Program-made: the position numbers and the translations under genes | Notes under the pieces: generated by a model | Seen by the model: only the letters and a program-made list of their open reading frames with translations | What the model was told of the DNA's origin: nothing | Database searches by the model: none | Part shown: one piece after another, positions 1 through 7,583 of the stretch | Position numbering within the stretch: the stretch's first letter is position 1 | Layout: each line of letters opens with the position of its first letter | NCBI GenBank assembly: GCA_019416265.1 | Contig: DXXQ01000063.1 | Coordinates: 1 to 15,413, forward strand | Reading direction: 5' to 3' | Source: Clostridiales bacterium | GTDB lineage: Bacteria > Bacillota > Clostridia > Lachnospirales > Lachnospiraceae | DNA: 15,413 nucleotides

Positions 1-51
1 GTATAAAAGATGCACACAATAGTGTGCCGGAGAAAAAATAAGGAGGAACCA

Positions 52-1383
52 ATGGGAAAAAAAGTTGCGCTTCACAATTTAGGCTGCAAAGTAAACGCAT
101 ACGAAGTAGAAGCCATGCAGCAGCTCCTGGAGGAAGCGGGATACGAAATCGTGCCCTTTGAGCCGGGAGCAGATATTTATCTGATCAACACCTGTACAGT
201 AACAAATATTGCAGACCGGAAATCCCGGCAGATGCTTCACAAGGCAAAGAAGATGAACCCGGATGCCATTGTCGTGGCAACAGGATGCTACGTACAGACA
301 GACGAGGGAAAGCTCGATCAGGACGAGGCGGTAGATCTGATCCTCGGCAATAACAGAAAGAAAAATATTGTGGAAGCCATAGAGGAGTATGAGCTAAAAC
401 ACAGCAAGCACAGAGATGTGATCAAAATCAACCAGACAAAGGAATATGAGGAATTAAAGATCGACCATACGGCAGAGCATGTGCGCGCCTATATCAAGGT
501 ACAGGATGGCTGCAACCAGTTCTGTACGTACTGTATCATTCCCTATGCAAGAGGAAGAGTGAGGAGCCGCAGCATCAGCCAGGTGATGGAAGAGGTACAG
601 GCTCTGGCTGCAAAGGGATATAAAGAAGTGGTGCTCACCGGAATTCATTTGAGCTCCTACGGGGTGGATTTCCCGGAGGATAAAAAAGAGACGCTTCTTT
701 CCCTGATTCAGGAGGTTCATAAAATAGACGGCATTAAGAGGATCCGTCTGGGTTCCCTGGAGCCGGGTATCGTAACAGAAGAGTTTGCGGAGGGGATTGC
801 AGCTCTGGAGAAGGTCTGCCCTCATTTCCACCTGTCCCTTCAGAGCGGCTGTGATGAGACTCTTGAGAGGATGAACCGCAGATACCGTTCCGGACAGTAT
901 GCCGAAAGATGTGAGCTTCTCAGAAAGGTATACCATAACCCGGCGCTTACCACAGATGTTATCGTAGGCTTTCCTCAGGAGACGGAGGAAGAGTTTCAGG
1001 CTTCTTACGATTTTGTGTCAGACATTCATTTTTATGAAACTCATATTTTCAAGTATTCCAGAAGACACGGAACTAAGGCCGCTGCCATGAAAGGGCAGCT
1101 TACAGAGGCAGTAAAGGGCGAAAGAAGCGATAAGATGCTGGCTCTTCATCAGATACGGGCCAAAGAGTATGAAACCTCCATGATCGGAAATACTCTGGAA
1201 GTCCTTTTGGAAGAGGAAATGGAACGGAACGGTGAAAAATGGTATGTGGGACACAGCCGTGAATACGTGAAGCTGGCTGTGAAGAAGTCAGAAGAGTATG
1301 GCGTCAACGATATTATTTCCGTGAGAGCAGAGGAGTTTCTGGATGAACATCTTCTCACCGGGAAAGTTTTGATTGTATTTTAA
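52..1383 (+). CDS. mtaB: tRNA t6A37 methylthiotransferase MtaB
   Basis: Radical-SAM methylthiotransferase that converts t6A to ms2t6A at position 37 of ANN-decoding tRNAs, in the cytoplasm. From the ATG at 52 the protein is 443 residues, normal for MtaB. The N-terminal UPF0004 domain shows the three expected cluster cysteines, C12 (NLGCKVN), C48 (NTCTVT) and C79 (ATGCY). The radical-SAM motif CNQFCTYC gives C154, C158 and C161. The C-terminal ~65 residues fit a TRAM domain. The NLGCKVNAYE start is typical of MtaB rather than MiaB or RimO. I chose ATG 52 because AGGAGG at 41-46 sits 5 nt upstream; an in-frame ATG at 10 has no ribosome binding site. About 100 nt of leader separates it from ireB. 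Known family; specific substrate inferred by homology. Confidence 0.95.
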   Translation: MGKKVALHNLGCKVNAYEVEAMQQLLEEAGYEIVPFEPGADIYLINTCTVTNIADRKSRQMLHKAKKMNPDAIVVATGCYVQTDEGKLDQDEAVDLILGNNRKKNIVEAIEEYELKHSKHRDVIKINQTKEYEELKIDHTAEHVRAYIKVQDGCNQFCTYCIIPYARGRVRSRSISQVMEEVQALAAKGYKEVVLTGIHLSSYGVDFPEDKKETLLSLIQEVHKIDGIKRIRLGSLEPGIVTEEFAEGIAALEKVCPHFHLSLQSGCDETLERMNRRYRSGQYAERCELLRKVYHNPALTTDVIVGFPQETEEEFQASYDFVSDIHFYETHIFKYSRRHGTKAAAMKGQLTEAVKGERSDKMLALHQIRAKEYETSMIGNTLEVLLEEEMERNGEKWYVGHSREYVKLAVKKSEEYGVNDIISVRAEEFLDEHLLTGKVLIVF

Positions 1384-1396
1384 CGCAATCTATATT
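1369..1396 (+). promoter_or_regulatory. candidate sigma-A promoter upstream of ireB
   Basis: TTGATT (1369-1374), a 16-nt spacer and TATATT (1391-1396) resemble a vegetative promoter. It overlaps the end of mtaB and would start transcripts about 80 nt before ireB. The spacer is one short of ideal and the -35 is only partly matched, so this is tentative. Confidence 0.35.
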
Positions 1397-1421
1397 AAAA
1401 TAGAAAAGTAAAGGTGATCGA

Positions 1422-1446
1422 GGGAAACGATGTCCTGCGTTTTCCC
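1422..1446 (+). other. leader hairpin upstream of ireB
   Basis: GGGAAACG (1422-1429) can pair with CGTTTTCCC (1438-1446), leaving one bulged T and an 8-nt loop. No U-tract follows, so it is not an intrinsic terminator. It could be a structured 5' leader, or chance; no known riboswitch class was recognised. Confidence 0.25.
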
Positions 1447-1480
1447 CGGCCACGAAATAACAGTAAGGACGTGAGAGAAA

Positions 1481-1753
1481 ATGGCAGAAAACAACCTTGG
1501 AAATACACAGTATTTCAGAACGAAACCGGAACAGGAACTTCAGGTAAAAGAGGTTCTGGATCTGGTGTACAATGCGATGGAGGAAAAAGGGTACAATCCG
1601 GTGAACCAGATCGTCGGTTATATTATGTCCGGTGACCCCACTTATATTACCAGCCATAAGGGAGCCAGAAGCATGATCATGAAGGTCGAGCGTGATGAGC
1701 TGGTGGAAGAACTTTTAAACGAGTATATTAAGAACAGATCCTGGGAACGCTGA
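1481..1753 (+). CDS. ireB: IreB family regulatory phosphoprotein (UPF0297/DUF965)
   Basis: A 90-residue protein of the IreB family (B. subtilis YrzL). In Enterococcus, IreB is a substrate of the PASTA Ser/Thr kinase IreK and modulates cephalosporin tolerance. The N-terminal GNTQYF segment, which holds the candidate phosphothreonine (T9), is present, as is the conserved core NPVNQIVGYIMSGDPTYIT. The length is standard for the family. Its stop overlaps the start of ruvX by one base (TGATG), so the two are translationally coupled; the same gene pair is found in many Bacillota. The ribosome binding site is weak (GAGAG at 1473-1477). Family assignment is firm. The kinase link is known from Enterococcus and is not shown here. 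Confidence 0.92.
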   Translation: MAENNLGNTQYFRTKPEQELQVKEVLDLVYNAMEEKGYNPVNQIVGYIMSGDPTYITSHKGARSMIMKVERDELVEELLNEYIKNRSWER

Positions 1754-2178
1754 TGAAGAGAATACTGGGATTAGATTACGGCTCAAAGACAGTAGGAGTG
1801 GCAGTGAGCGACCCGCTGGGACTTACCGCCCAGGGACTGGAGACAATCTGGCGCAAGCAGGAGAATAAACTGCGTCAGACTCTGGCCCGGATCGAAGAAA
1901 TTGCTGAGGAATATCAAGTGGAACGCATTGTGCTTGGATATCCGAAGAATATGAATAACACCATAGGAGAGCGGGCTGAGAAATCTCTGGAATTTAAGGA
2001 AATGCTGGAGAGAAGGACAGGCCTGCCTGTTGTGATGTGGGATGAAAGGCTGACGACAGTGGAGGCCAACCGAACCTTAATGGAAGCTAAGGTACGCAGA
2101 GAGAACCGGAAGCAGTACCTGGACGAATTAGCGGCCATTTTTATTTTGCAGGGATATCTTGACTCCCTGCCCCGTTAG
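1753..2178 (+). CDS. ruvX: Holliday junction resolvase RuvX / pre-16S rRNA nuclease YqgF
   Basis: A 141-residue RNase H-fold nuclease of the YqgF/RuvX family. The first acidic residue lies in GLDYGSKTVGVAVSD (D8), followed by the conserved segments VLGYPKNMNNTIGERA and MWDERLTTVEA and the C-terminal acidic motif DELAAIFILQGYLDS. All expected catalytic acidic positions appear present. Two roles are described for the family: processing of the 16S rRNA 5' end (E. coli YqgF) and Holliday junction resolution. The sequence cannot separate them. It starts within the ireB stop codon, and 11 nt separate it from the DUF1292 gene, consistent with one operon. Confidence 0.94.
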   Translation: MKRILGLDYGSKTVGVAVSDPLGLTAQGLETIWRKQENKLRQTLARIEEIAEEYQVERIVLGYPKNMNNTIGERAEKSLEFKEMLERRTGLPVVMWDERLTTVEANRTLMEAKVRRENRKQYLDELAAIFILQGYLDSLPR

Positions 2179-2189
2179 GAGAATATTTT

Positions 2190-2447
2190 ATGGAAAAAAT
2201 TAAATTTCAGCTGGAAGACGGTACAACAGCAGAGTTCTATGTTGAGGAACAGACAAGAATCGGCGGGATTGCATATCTGCTTGTATCGGACTCTCCGGAT
2301 GATGAGGCGAACGCATATATCCTGAAAGATCTGTCCAGCGATGACAGCCGGGAAGCCTGCTATGAAATGGTCGAGGATGAGAACGAACTGCAGGCGGTTT
2401 TTCAGGTGTTCGAACAGATGTTAGACGACGTAGACCTTGAAATGTAA
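2190..2447 (+). CDS. DUF1292 domain protein (YrzB-like)
   Basis: A small, strongly acidic 85-residue protein beginning MEKIKFQLEDGTTAEFYVEEQTRI. It resembles B. subtilis YrzB (DUF1292), which follows ruvX in many Bacillota. Visible features are a beta-rich first half (LEDGTTAEFYV, IGGIAYLLVSD) and an acidic C-terminal helix ending QVFEQMLDDVDLEM. AGGAGA at 2177-2182 lies 7 nt before the ATG. No catalytic motif, membrane segment or signal is visible, and the molecular function of the family is unknown to me. The call rests on sequence character plus conserved position. Confidence 0.88.
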   Translation: MEKIKFQLEDGTTAEFYVEEQTRIGGIAYLLVSDSPDDEANAYILKDLSSDDSREACYEMVEDENELQAVFQVFEQMLDDVDLEM

Positions 2448-2563
2448 AAAAATAGCGTGACTGAAAAAAGATCGAAAATTTAATAAGGAGGATAACAGCA
2501 CGGCAGCCTGAAGGGGGATACCGGACTGTTATCGAAACAGCCACAGCATGGAGGTGCAATTGC

Positions 2564-4435
2564 TTGAAGAACGAAAATGACAATTATTACGGCAGCCAGA
2601 CTGGAGAGGCTGCACACGGCGGAAGAAGGCCGGGAAACAGACAGAAAAATTATAAATACAAACCGCATTCCAAACCTTATTATAATAAAAACCAGGATTC
2701 AGAGAAGGACAGAGAAAAGACAGGGAAACCTGCATCCTTTAAAAATCCGGTAAAGAATGTCTCCCGTAACAAGGGAAGGAAGCCTGCATCCAAATTAAAG
2801 ATCATTCCTTTGGGCGGATTAGAGCAGATCGGAATGAATATTACGGCTTTTGAATACGGAGACAGTATTGTAGTAGTAGACTGCGGACTTGCATTCCCGG
2901 AGGATGATATGCTGGGAATCGACCTTGTGATTCCGGATGTGACGTATTTAAAAGAAAATATCCACAAGGTGAAAGGCTTTGTGATCACCCATGGACATGA
3001 GGATCATATCGGCGCCCTTCCTTATGTGCTGAAGGACGTAAATGTGCCGGTTTATTCTACGAAGCTTACGCTGGCGCTTATTGCCAATAAATTAAAAGAG
3101 CACAATCTGACAAAGACAACGAAATTAAAAGAGGTAAAACACGGACAGGTTATCAATCTGGGAGAGTTTTCCATTGAATTTATCAAAACCAATCACAGTA
3201 TCCAGGATGCATCTGCCCTGGCAATCTACTCACCTGCTGGAATCGTTGTTCACACAGGAGACTTTAAGGTGGATTATACACCGGTGTTCGGAGATGCCAT
3301 CGATCTGCAGCGTTTCGCGGAAATCGGCAAAAAAGGTGTGCTTGCCCTGATGGTGGACAGTACCAATGCAGAGCGCAGCGGCTTTACCATGTCGGAGCGA
3401 ACAGTGGGACGGGTATTCGATAACCTGTTTAATGAGTATAAGACAAACAGAATCATTATTGCTACTTTTGCGTCCAATGTTGACCGTGTACAGCAGATCA
3501 TCAATACAGCATACCGCTTTGGAAGAAAGGTGGCAGTGGAAGGCCGCAGTATGGTCAATGTCATCACCACAGCGTCCGAGCTGGGATATTTACGCATTCC
3601 GGATCAGACCCTCATCGAGATTGACCAGGTGAAGAATTATCCGGACGAGCAGGTAGTCCTGATCACTACCGGAAGTCAGGGAGAGTCCATGGCTGCCCTG
3701 TCCCGTATGGCTGCCAGCATCCACAAAAAGATTGTGATCAAACCCAATGACACGATTATTTTCAGCTCCAACCCGATTCCGGGAAATGAGAAGGCAGTTT
3801 CCAAGGTCATCAATGAATTGTCCATGAAGGGAGCGAAGGTTATCTTCCAGGATGTCCATGTATCCGGACATGCCTGCCAGGAAGAAATCAAACTGATCTA
3901 TTCTCTTGTGCGTCCGAAATATGCAATTCCGATACACGGAGAATATCGTCACCTTACTGCTCAGAAGCATATTGTGGAAGATCTGGGAATTCCGAAGGAG
4001 AATATCTTTGTACTTGCATCAGGAAACGTTCTGGAGCTTGATGGGCAGAGTGCGGAGATCACAGGTTCTGTACACACAGGAGCGATCCTTGTAGACGGTC
4101 TTGGCGTGGGAGATGTTGGAAATATCGTTCTCCGCGATCGTCAGCATCTGGCAGAGGACGGAATCATGATCGTGGTTGTGACGCTGGAGCGCCACAGCAA
4201 TGTAGTCCTTGCAGGACCGGATATTGTATCCCGCGGATTTGTCTATGTGCGTGAATCCGAGGATCTTATGGATCATGCGAGAGAAGTGGTGGAAAATGCC
4301 CTTGACTCCTGTCTTGACAGAAATATCACAGACTGGGGCAAGATTAAAAATGTAATTAAAGACGCGCTCAGCGATTTCTTATGGAAACGTACAAAGAGAA
4401 GTCCTATGATCCTGCCGATTATCATGGAGGCATGA
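2564..4435 (+). CDS. rnj: ribonuclease J
   Basis: Metallo-beta-lactamase/beta-CASP ribonuclease with 5'-to-3' exo- and endonuclease activity in mRNA decay and rRNA maturation. Metal ligands are visible in THGHEDHIG (H143, H145, D147, H148). Later come VHTGDFKVD, the beta-CASP segment with VSGHA, and PIHGEYRHL, then the C-terminal domain. Translation starts at TTG 2564, preceded 7 nt upstream by GGAGGTG (2550-2556). At 623 residues it exceeds the usual ~555 because of an N-terminal extension of about 75 residues rich in Asn, Lys, Arg, Tyr and Gly that looks disordered. The core begins near KLKIIPLGGLEQIG. It ends 4 nt before the ylbF ORF. Whether it is RNase J1 or J2 cannot be decided from one copy. 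Confidence 0.95.
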   Translation: MKNENDNYYGSQTGEAAHGGRRPGNRQKNYKYKPHSKPYYNKNQDSEKDREKTGKPASFKNPVKNVSRNKGRKPASKLKIIPLGGLEQIGMNITAFEYGDSIVVVDCGLAFPEDDMLGIDLVIPDVTYLKENIHKVKGFVITHGHEDHIGALPYVLKDVNVPVYSTKLTLALIANKLKEHNLTKTTKLKEVKHGQVINLGEFSIEFIKTNHSIQDASALAIYSPAGIVVHTGDFKVDYTPVFGDAIDLQRFAEIGKKGVLALMVDSTNAERSGFTMSERTVGRVFDNLFNEYKTNRIIIATFASNVDRVQQIINTAYRFGRKVAVEGRSMVNVITTASELGYLRIPDQTLIEIDQVKNYPDEQVVLITTGSQGESMAALSRMAASIHKKIVIKPNDTIIFSSNPIPGNEKAVSKVINELSMKGAKVIFQDVHVSGHACQEEIKLIYSLVRPKYAIPIHGEYRHLTAQKHIVEDLGIPKENIFVLASGNVLELDGQSAEITGSVHTGAILVDGLGVGDVGNIVLRDRQHLAEDGIMIVVVTLERHSNVVLAGPDIVSRGFVYVRESEDLMDHAREVVENALDSCLDRNITDWGKIKNVIKDALSDFLWKRTKRSPMILPIIMEA

Positions 4436-4439
4436 CCTT

Positions 4440-4796
4440 ATGATAAGAGCAATGGACACCATTGATGAAAACATCCGGAGTCTTCTGGATGCCATCAAAA
4501 GAACTGATATTTATCAGGAATACAGAAAGCAGGAGGAGAATCTGGAGAAGGATCCTCAGCTTCAGGAAAGAGTCAATGCGTTTCGCAGCAATAACTACAG
4601 GATCCAGAACGAGTGCGATAAGGAAGAATTGTTTGAGGTAATGGAACGGATGGAGAAAGAATCCTCCGAGCTTCGCAGCAATCCTGAGGTAAATGCATAT
4701 CTGGACGCGGAGCTTGCCCTCTGCAAAATGATGCAGAAGATCTGTATCAAGCTGACGGAAGGCATTGATATGAATACGCCGGACGTAGATCTGTAG
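4440..4796 (+). CDS. YlbF family regulator (YlbF/YmcA domain)
   Basis: A 118-residue, mostly alpha-helical protein with the YlbF/YmcA (Com_YlbF) pattern: a helix with LLDAIKRTDIYQEYRKQEENLEKDPQLQERVNAF and a second helix ending CKMMQKICIKLTEGID. In B. subtilis, YlbF, YmcA and YaaT (RicF, RicA, RicT) form a complex that adjusts RNase Y cleavage and affects sporulation and competence. The gene lies 4 nt after RNase J, and GGAGG (4426-4430) within the RNase J end serves as its ribosome binding site. That suggests a shared link to RNA processing, which is inference. An internal ATG at 4452 is an alternative start. Confidence 0.85.
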   Translation: MIRAMDTIDENIRSLLDAIKRTDIYQEYRKQEENLEKDPQLQERVNAFRSNNYRIQNECDKEELFEVMERMEKESSELRSNPEVNAYLDAELALCKMMQKICIKLTEGIDMNTPDVDL

Positions 4797-4827
4797 TTCT
4801 GCGTTTCGGATGGAAAGGAAGAGAAAC

Positions 4828-5232
4828 ATGGGTAATACGAGAGATCGGGCGGGGGCAGCCGGAGTTGTTCTTGCAGGAGGTTTTTTCAGAATTGCATTGT
4901 ATGTATGTGTTGCGCTTCTGATTTTCTGGCTTGGAAAAACAACCTATCAGTTTGGGTATTCTGTCTTTAACCAGCAGGCAATGAGTCCCGGAGAAGGACA
5001 GGAGATCACAGTTGTGATCAAGGACGATGCTTCTGTTTTCAAAATTGCCAGAACCCTGGAGAATAAAGGCCTTATTAAGGACGACCTTGTGTTTGTCGTA
5101 CAGGAAAGGCTTTCAAACTATCACGGAAAGCTGCGCCCGGGAACCTATCTCCTGAGTACAGCCTATACGCCAAGCCGCATTATGGGGATTCTGGCGGGAG
5201 ATACAGAGCAGGAAGGGGTAAGTGATTCGTGA
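4828..5232 (+). CDS. MltG-like membrane protein lacking the catalytic domain (YceG N-terminal part)
   Basis: From ATG 4828 the protein is 134 residues. A short cytoplasmic N-terminus is followed by one membrane segment (about residues 18-40, FFRIALYVCVALLIFWLG). An extracellular LysM-like region follows, reading VIKDDASVFKIARTLENKGLIKDDLVF and LRPGTYLLSTAYTPSRIMGIL. This is the start of the MltG/YceG endolytic transglycosylase fold, but full MltG is about 340 residues or more and the catalytic Glu domain is missing. Its place between ruvX/DUF1292 and trmR matches yrrL (mltG) of B. subtilis. The start was chosen because AAAGGAAG (4814-4821) sits 6 nt before it; the upstream ATG 4810 lacks a site. 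The stop overlaps the next start (GTGA). It is either a family shortened by evolution or a binding-only paralogue. Confidence 0.72.
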   Translation: MGNTRDRAGAAGVVLAGGFFRIALYVCVALLIFWLGKTTYQFGYSVFNQQAMSPGEGQEITVVIKDDASVFKIARTLENKGLIKDDLVFVVQERLSNYHGKLRPGTYLLSTAYTPSRIMGILAGDTEQEGVSDS

Positions 5233-5879
5233 TCGTTGAGGAACGGATGAGAACGTATATCAATTCTCTGGACATGGGGAACACCCCCTTTCTGGAGGCT
5301 CTGGAACAGTATGCATTAGAGAACCGGGTACCCATTATCCGCAGGGAAATGCAGAGTTTCATAAAGATGTTTCTGGCATTAAACAAGCCGAAACGCATTT
5401 TGGAGGTGGGGACAGCCATAGGCTTCTCCACACTTCTTATGTGCGAATACGGGCCGAAGGATATGGAAATTGTAACCATAGAGAATTATGAAAAAAGAAT
5501 TCCCATTGCAAAGGAAAATTTCAGAAAAGCCCATAGAGAGGGGCAGATCACCCTTTTGGAAGGGGATGCAGGAGAAATCCTAAGGGAACTGGAAGGAAGC
5601 TTTGACATGATTTTCATGGATGCAGCAAAAGGGCAGTATATTAACTGGCTGCCGGATGTAATGCGTCTCATGAAAAATGGAGGGGTCCTGATTTCCGATA
5701 ATGTGCTTCAGGAGGGGGATATCATTGAATCCCACTATCTGGTGGAGCGCAGAAACAGGACGATTTATAAAAGAATGCGGGAATATCTGTATGAGCTGAA
5801 ACACAATCCGGCTCTTGTCACTTCCATTCTTCCTTTGGGGGATGGGGTGACAGTCAGTGTTAAACAGGAGGAATTATGA
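5229..5879 (+). CDS. trmR: tRNA 5-hydroxyuridine-34 O-methyltransferase TrmR (YrrM family)
   Basis: Class I SAM-dependent O-methyltransferase of 216 residues in the YrrM family. SAM motif I is ILEVGTAIGFST (57-68). The motif DMIFMDAAKGQY carries the metal-binding Asp typical of cation-dependent O-methyltransferases, and GGVLISDNVLQEG follows. B. subtilis TrmR methylates 5-hydroxyuridine at tRNA position 34 to mo5U. That role is supported here because the next gene is a TrhP-family U32 protein that makes the substrate. It uses a GTG start overlapping the preceding stop, with GGAAGGGG (5211-5218) upstream, and its own stop overlaps trhP by 4 nt (ATGA). A small-molecule methyltransferase role is the alternative. 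Confidence 0.87.
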   Translation: MIVEERMRTYINSLDMGNTPFLEALEQYALENRVPIIRREMQSFIKMFLALNKPKRILEVGTAIGFSTLLMCEYGPKDMEIVTIENYEKRIPIAKENFRKAHREGQITLLEGDAGEILRELEGSFDMIFMDAAKGQYINWLPDVMRLMKNGGVLISDNVLQEGDIIESHYLVERRNRTIYKRMREYLYELKHNPALVTSILPLGDGVTVSVKQEEL

Positions 5880-7102
5880 GAAAACCAGAATTGTTGGTTC
5901 CGGCAAGCAGCCTTGAGGTACTTAAGATTGCCGTGATTTTCGGGGCAGATGCCGTATATATCGGCGGAGAAGCCTTCGGATTAAGAGCGAAGGCGAAGAA
6001 CTTTTCACATGACGATATGGCAGCGGGTATTGCCTTTGCCCATGAGCATGGAGTGAAGGTATATGTAACCGTGAATATTCTTGCCCACAATTATGACCTG
6101 GAAGGTGTACGAGAGTATCTTTATGAATTAAAAGAACTGAAACCGGACGGACTTATCATTGCAGATCCGGGAATCTTTATGTATGCAAAGGAAATCTGCC
6201 CGGAGATTGAGCGTCATATCAGTACCCAGGCGAATAATACAAATTATGAGACTTACCGTTTCTGGTATCAGCTCGGTGCGAAAAGAGTGGTGACAGCCAG
6301 AGAGCTTTCTCTTGAAGAAATCCGTGAGATCCGTGCCCATATCCCGGACGATATGGAAATCGAAACATTTATTCACGGAGCAATGTGTATCTCCTATTCG
6401 GGAAGATGTCTTCTGAGCAATTATCTTACAGGAAGAGATGCCAATCAGGGAGCCTGCACCCATCCCTGCCGCTGGAAATATTCCATTGTGGAGGAAAAGC
6501 GTCCGGGAGAATATATGCCTGTCTTTGAAAACGAGAGAGGAACTTATATTTTTAACTCCAAGGATCTTTGCATGATCGAGCATATCGGAGATATTCTGGA
6601 AAGCGGTATCGACAGCTTAAAGATTGAGGGCCGGATGAAAACTGCGCTTTATGTTGCAACAGTTGCAAGAACTTACCGAAAGGCAATTGACGACTATATG
6701 GAGAGCCCTGAAAAGTATCAGGCAAATATGTCCTGGTATCAGGAGCAGATTTCCAACTGCACCTACCGTCAGTTTACCACAGGATTTTTCTACGGCAAGC
6801 CGGATGAAAATACACAGATTTACGATAACAATACCTACGAGAAGGAATACACCTATCTGGGATATGCAGAGGACGTAGATGAACGCGGCTTTGCGCAGAT
6901 TACTCAGAGAAATAAATTCTCTGTAGGAGAGACCATCGAGATCATGAAACCCGACGGACAGAATCTTTCTGTCACAGTTCAGGGGATTTACAATGAAGAC
7001 GGAGAAGCCCAGGAGAGTGCGCCTCATGCCCAGCAGAAGCTGTATATAGACCTGGGAACAGCCATTGACAGGTATGATCTTCTGAGAAGAGCAGAGGCTT
7101 AA
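5876..7102 (+). CDS. trhP: tRNA uridine-34 hydroxylase TrhP (peptidase U32 family, YrrO-like)
   Basis: A 408-residue U32-family protein. These proteins were named peptidases, but the bacterial TrhP group carries out prephenate-dependent hydroxylation of U34 in tRNA. The U32 signature is around residues 164-200: ETFIHGAMCISYSGRC, then NQGACTHPCRWKY. It gives C171, C178, C194 and C198, which fit an iron-sulfur cluster site, and SLKIEGRMK follows. The N-terminus (PELLVPASSLEVLKIAVIFGADAVYIGG) fits a TIM-barrel start, and a C-terminal beta domain occupies the last ~90 residues. Translational coupling to trmR supports a two-step mo5U34 pathway. B. subtilis carries two such genes in tandem; only one is here. 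A terminator follows 60 nt downstream. Confidence 0.92.
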   Translation: MRKPELLVPASSLEVLKIAVIFGADAVYIGGEAFGLRAKAKNFSHDDMAAGIAFAHEHGVKVYVTVNILAHNYDLEGVREYLYELKELKPDGLIIADPGIFMYAKEICPEIERHISTQANNTNYETYRFWYQLGAKRVVTARELSLEEIREIRAHIPDDMEIETFIHGAMCISYSGRCLLSNYLTGRDANQGACTHPCRWKYSIVEEKRPGEYMPVFENERGTYIFNSKDLCMIEHIGDILESGIDSLKIEGRMKTALYVATVARTYRKAIDDYMESPEKYQANMSWYQEQISNCTYRQFTTGFFYGKPDENTQIYDNNTYEKEYTYLGYAEDVDERGFAQITQRNKFSVGETIEIMKPDGQNLSVTVQGIYNEDGEAQESAPHAQQKLYIDLGTAIDRYDLLRRAEA

Positions 7103-7161
7103 TAAAATGGAAACTTCTCCCCGGGATCTTCCGGGCCGGGAAGCCGGAATAGAGGAATTAC

Positions 7162-7189
7162 AGCTCCCTTTCACCAAGGGAGCTTTTTT
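7162..7189 (+). terminator. rho-independent terminator after trhP
   Basis: AGCTCCCTT (7162-7170) pairs perfectly with AAGGGAGCT (7176-7184) around a 5-nt loop, followed by a run of six T. It ends the + strand operon. The sigK 3' part converges on the same hairpin from the other side, but no T-run follows in that direction. Confidence 0.9.
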
Positions 7190-7190
7190 G

Positions 7191-7559
7191 TTACCCGGAA
7201 CAGTCCGGAAAAATCGTACGGAGCTTTTGAATGGCGTTTTTTTCAATCCTGGAAACATAAGAACGGCTGATAGAAAGCTTTTCTGCAATCTCTCTCTGGG
7301 TCTGTTCCTCCTGACCGAAAAGCCCGTAGCGGCAGCACAGCACCTGATATTCCTTTTCTGTGAGAAGCTTTGGCATAGCGGCGAGAACAGCGATGGTATT
7401 GTCTCTGACTGTACAGTTTTCCACAACGTCAACAGGAGCGCTTTCGATCACATCCAGAAGGCTGATCTCATTGCCTTCCTTGTCTGTTCCGATAGGCTCG
7501 TAGAGGGACACCTCTCTGGAATGTTTCTTTTTGGTGCGGAAGAACATGAGGAGCTCATT
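7191..7559 (-). CDS. sigK: sigma-K, 3' part (regions 2.4 to 4), separated from its 5' part
   Basis: This is the C-terminal ~120 residues of the mother-cell sporulation sigma factor. It reads LLMFFRTKKKHSREVSLYEP, then IGTDKEGNEISLLDVIE, and ends with the region 4 helix-turn-helix QTQREIAEKLSISRSYVSRI. The segment matches B. subtilis SigK after the IENE site. It has no start codon or ribosome binding site of its own. The same frame stays open to 7649, but upstream of 7559 it merely overlaps the recombinase gene. Joined to the 5' part at the TT core, it gives 633 nt, i.e. 210 residues plus stop. In the unexcised chromosome this half should be silent. It converges on the terminator at 7162-7189. 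Confidence 0.92.
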   Translation of the reverse strand, partial: NELLMFFRTKKKHSREVSLYEPIGTDKEGNEISLLDVIESAPVDVVENCTVRDNTIAVLAAMPKLLTEKEYQVLCCRYGLFGQEEQTQREIAEKLSISRSYVSRIEKNAIQKLRTIFPDCSG

Positions 7560-7583
7560 TGCTATCCTCCCCTCAATGCGTTT
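7533..7583. other. left element end / recombination site within sigK
   Basis: Left junction. The predicted crossover dinucleotide TT is at 7558-7559, inside the 5-bp direct repeat CATTT (7556-7560) shared with the right end. The element-side arm is TGCTATCCTCCC (7560-7571), 4 nt, then ATGCGTTT (7576-7583). These are exact inverted copies of the arm at the right end. The sigK coding sequence lies on the other side. The recombinase stop codon (7573-7575) is inside the arm. Partly overlapping it, TCCCCTCA (7568-7575) pairs with TGAGGGGA (7593-7600), a second inverted repeat. Confidence 0.85.

Noticed and set aside
2448..2563. Possible small gene after AAGGAGG at 2485-2491
   Set aside because: No ATG, GTG or TTG follows at proper spacing, and the nearest frame stops after a few codons. 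The real start is TTG 2564 with GGAGGTG.
6617..7432. 271-codon minus strand frame opposite the end of trhP
   Set aside because: It runs antisense through conserved trhP and across two hairpins, has no ribosome binding site, and its composition is like a shadow frame.
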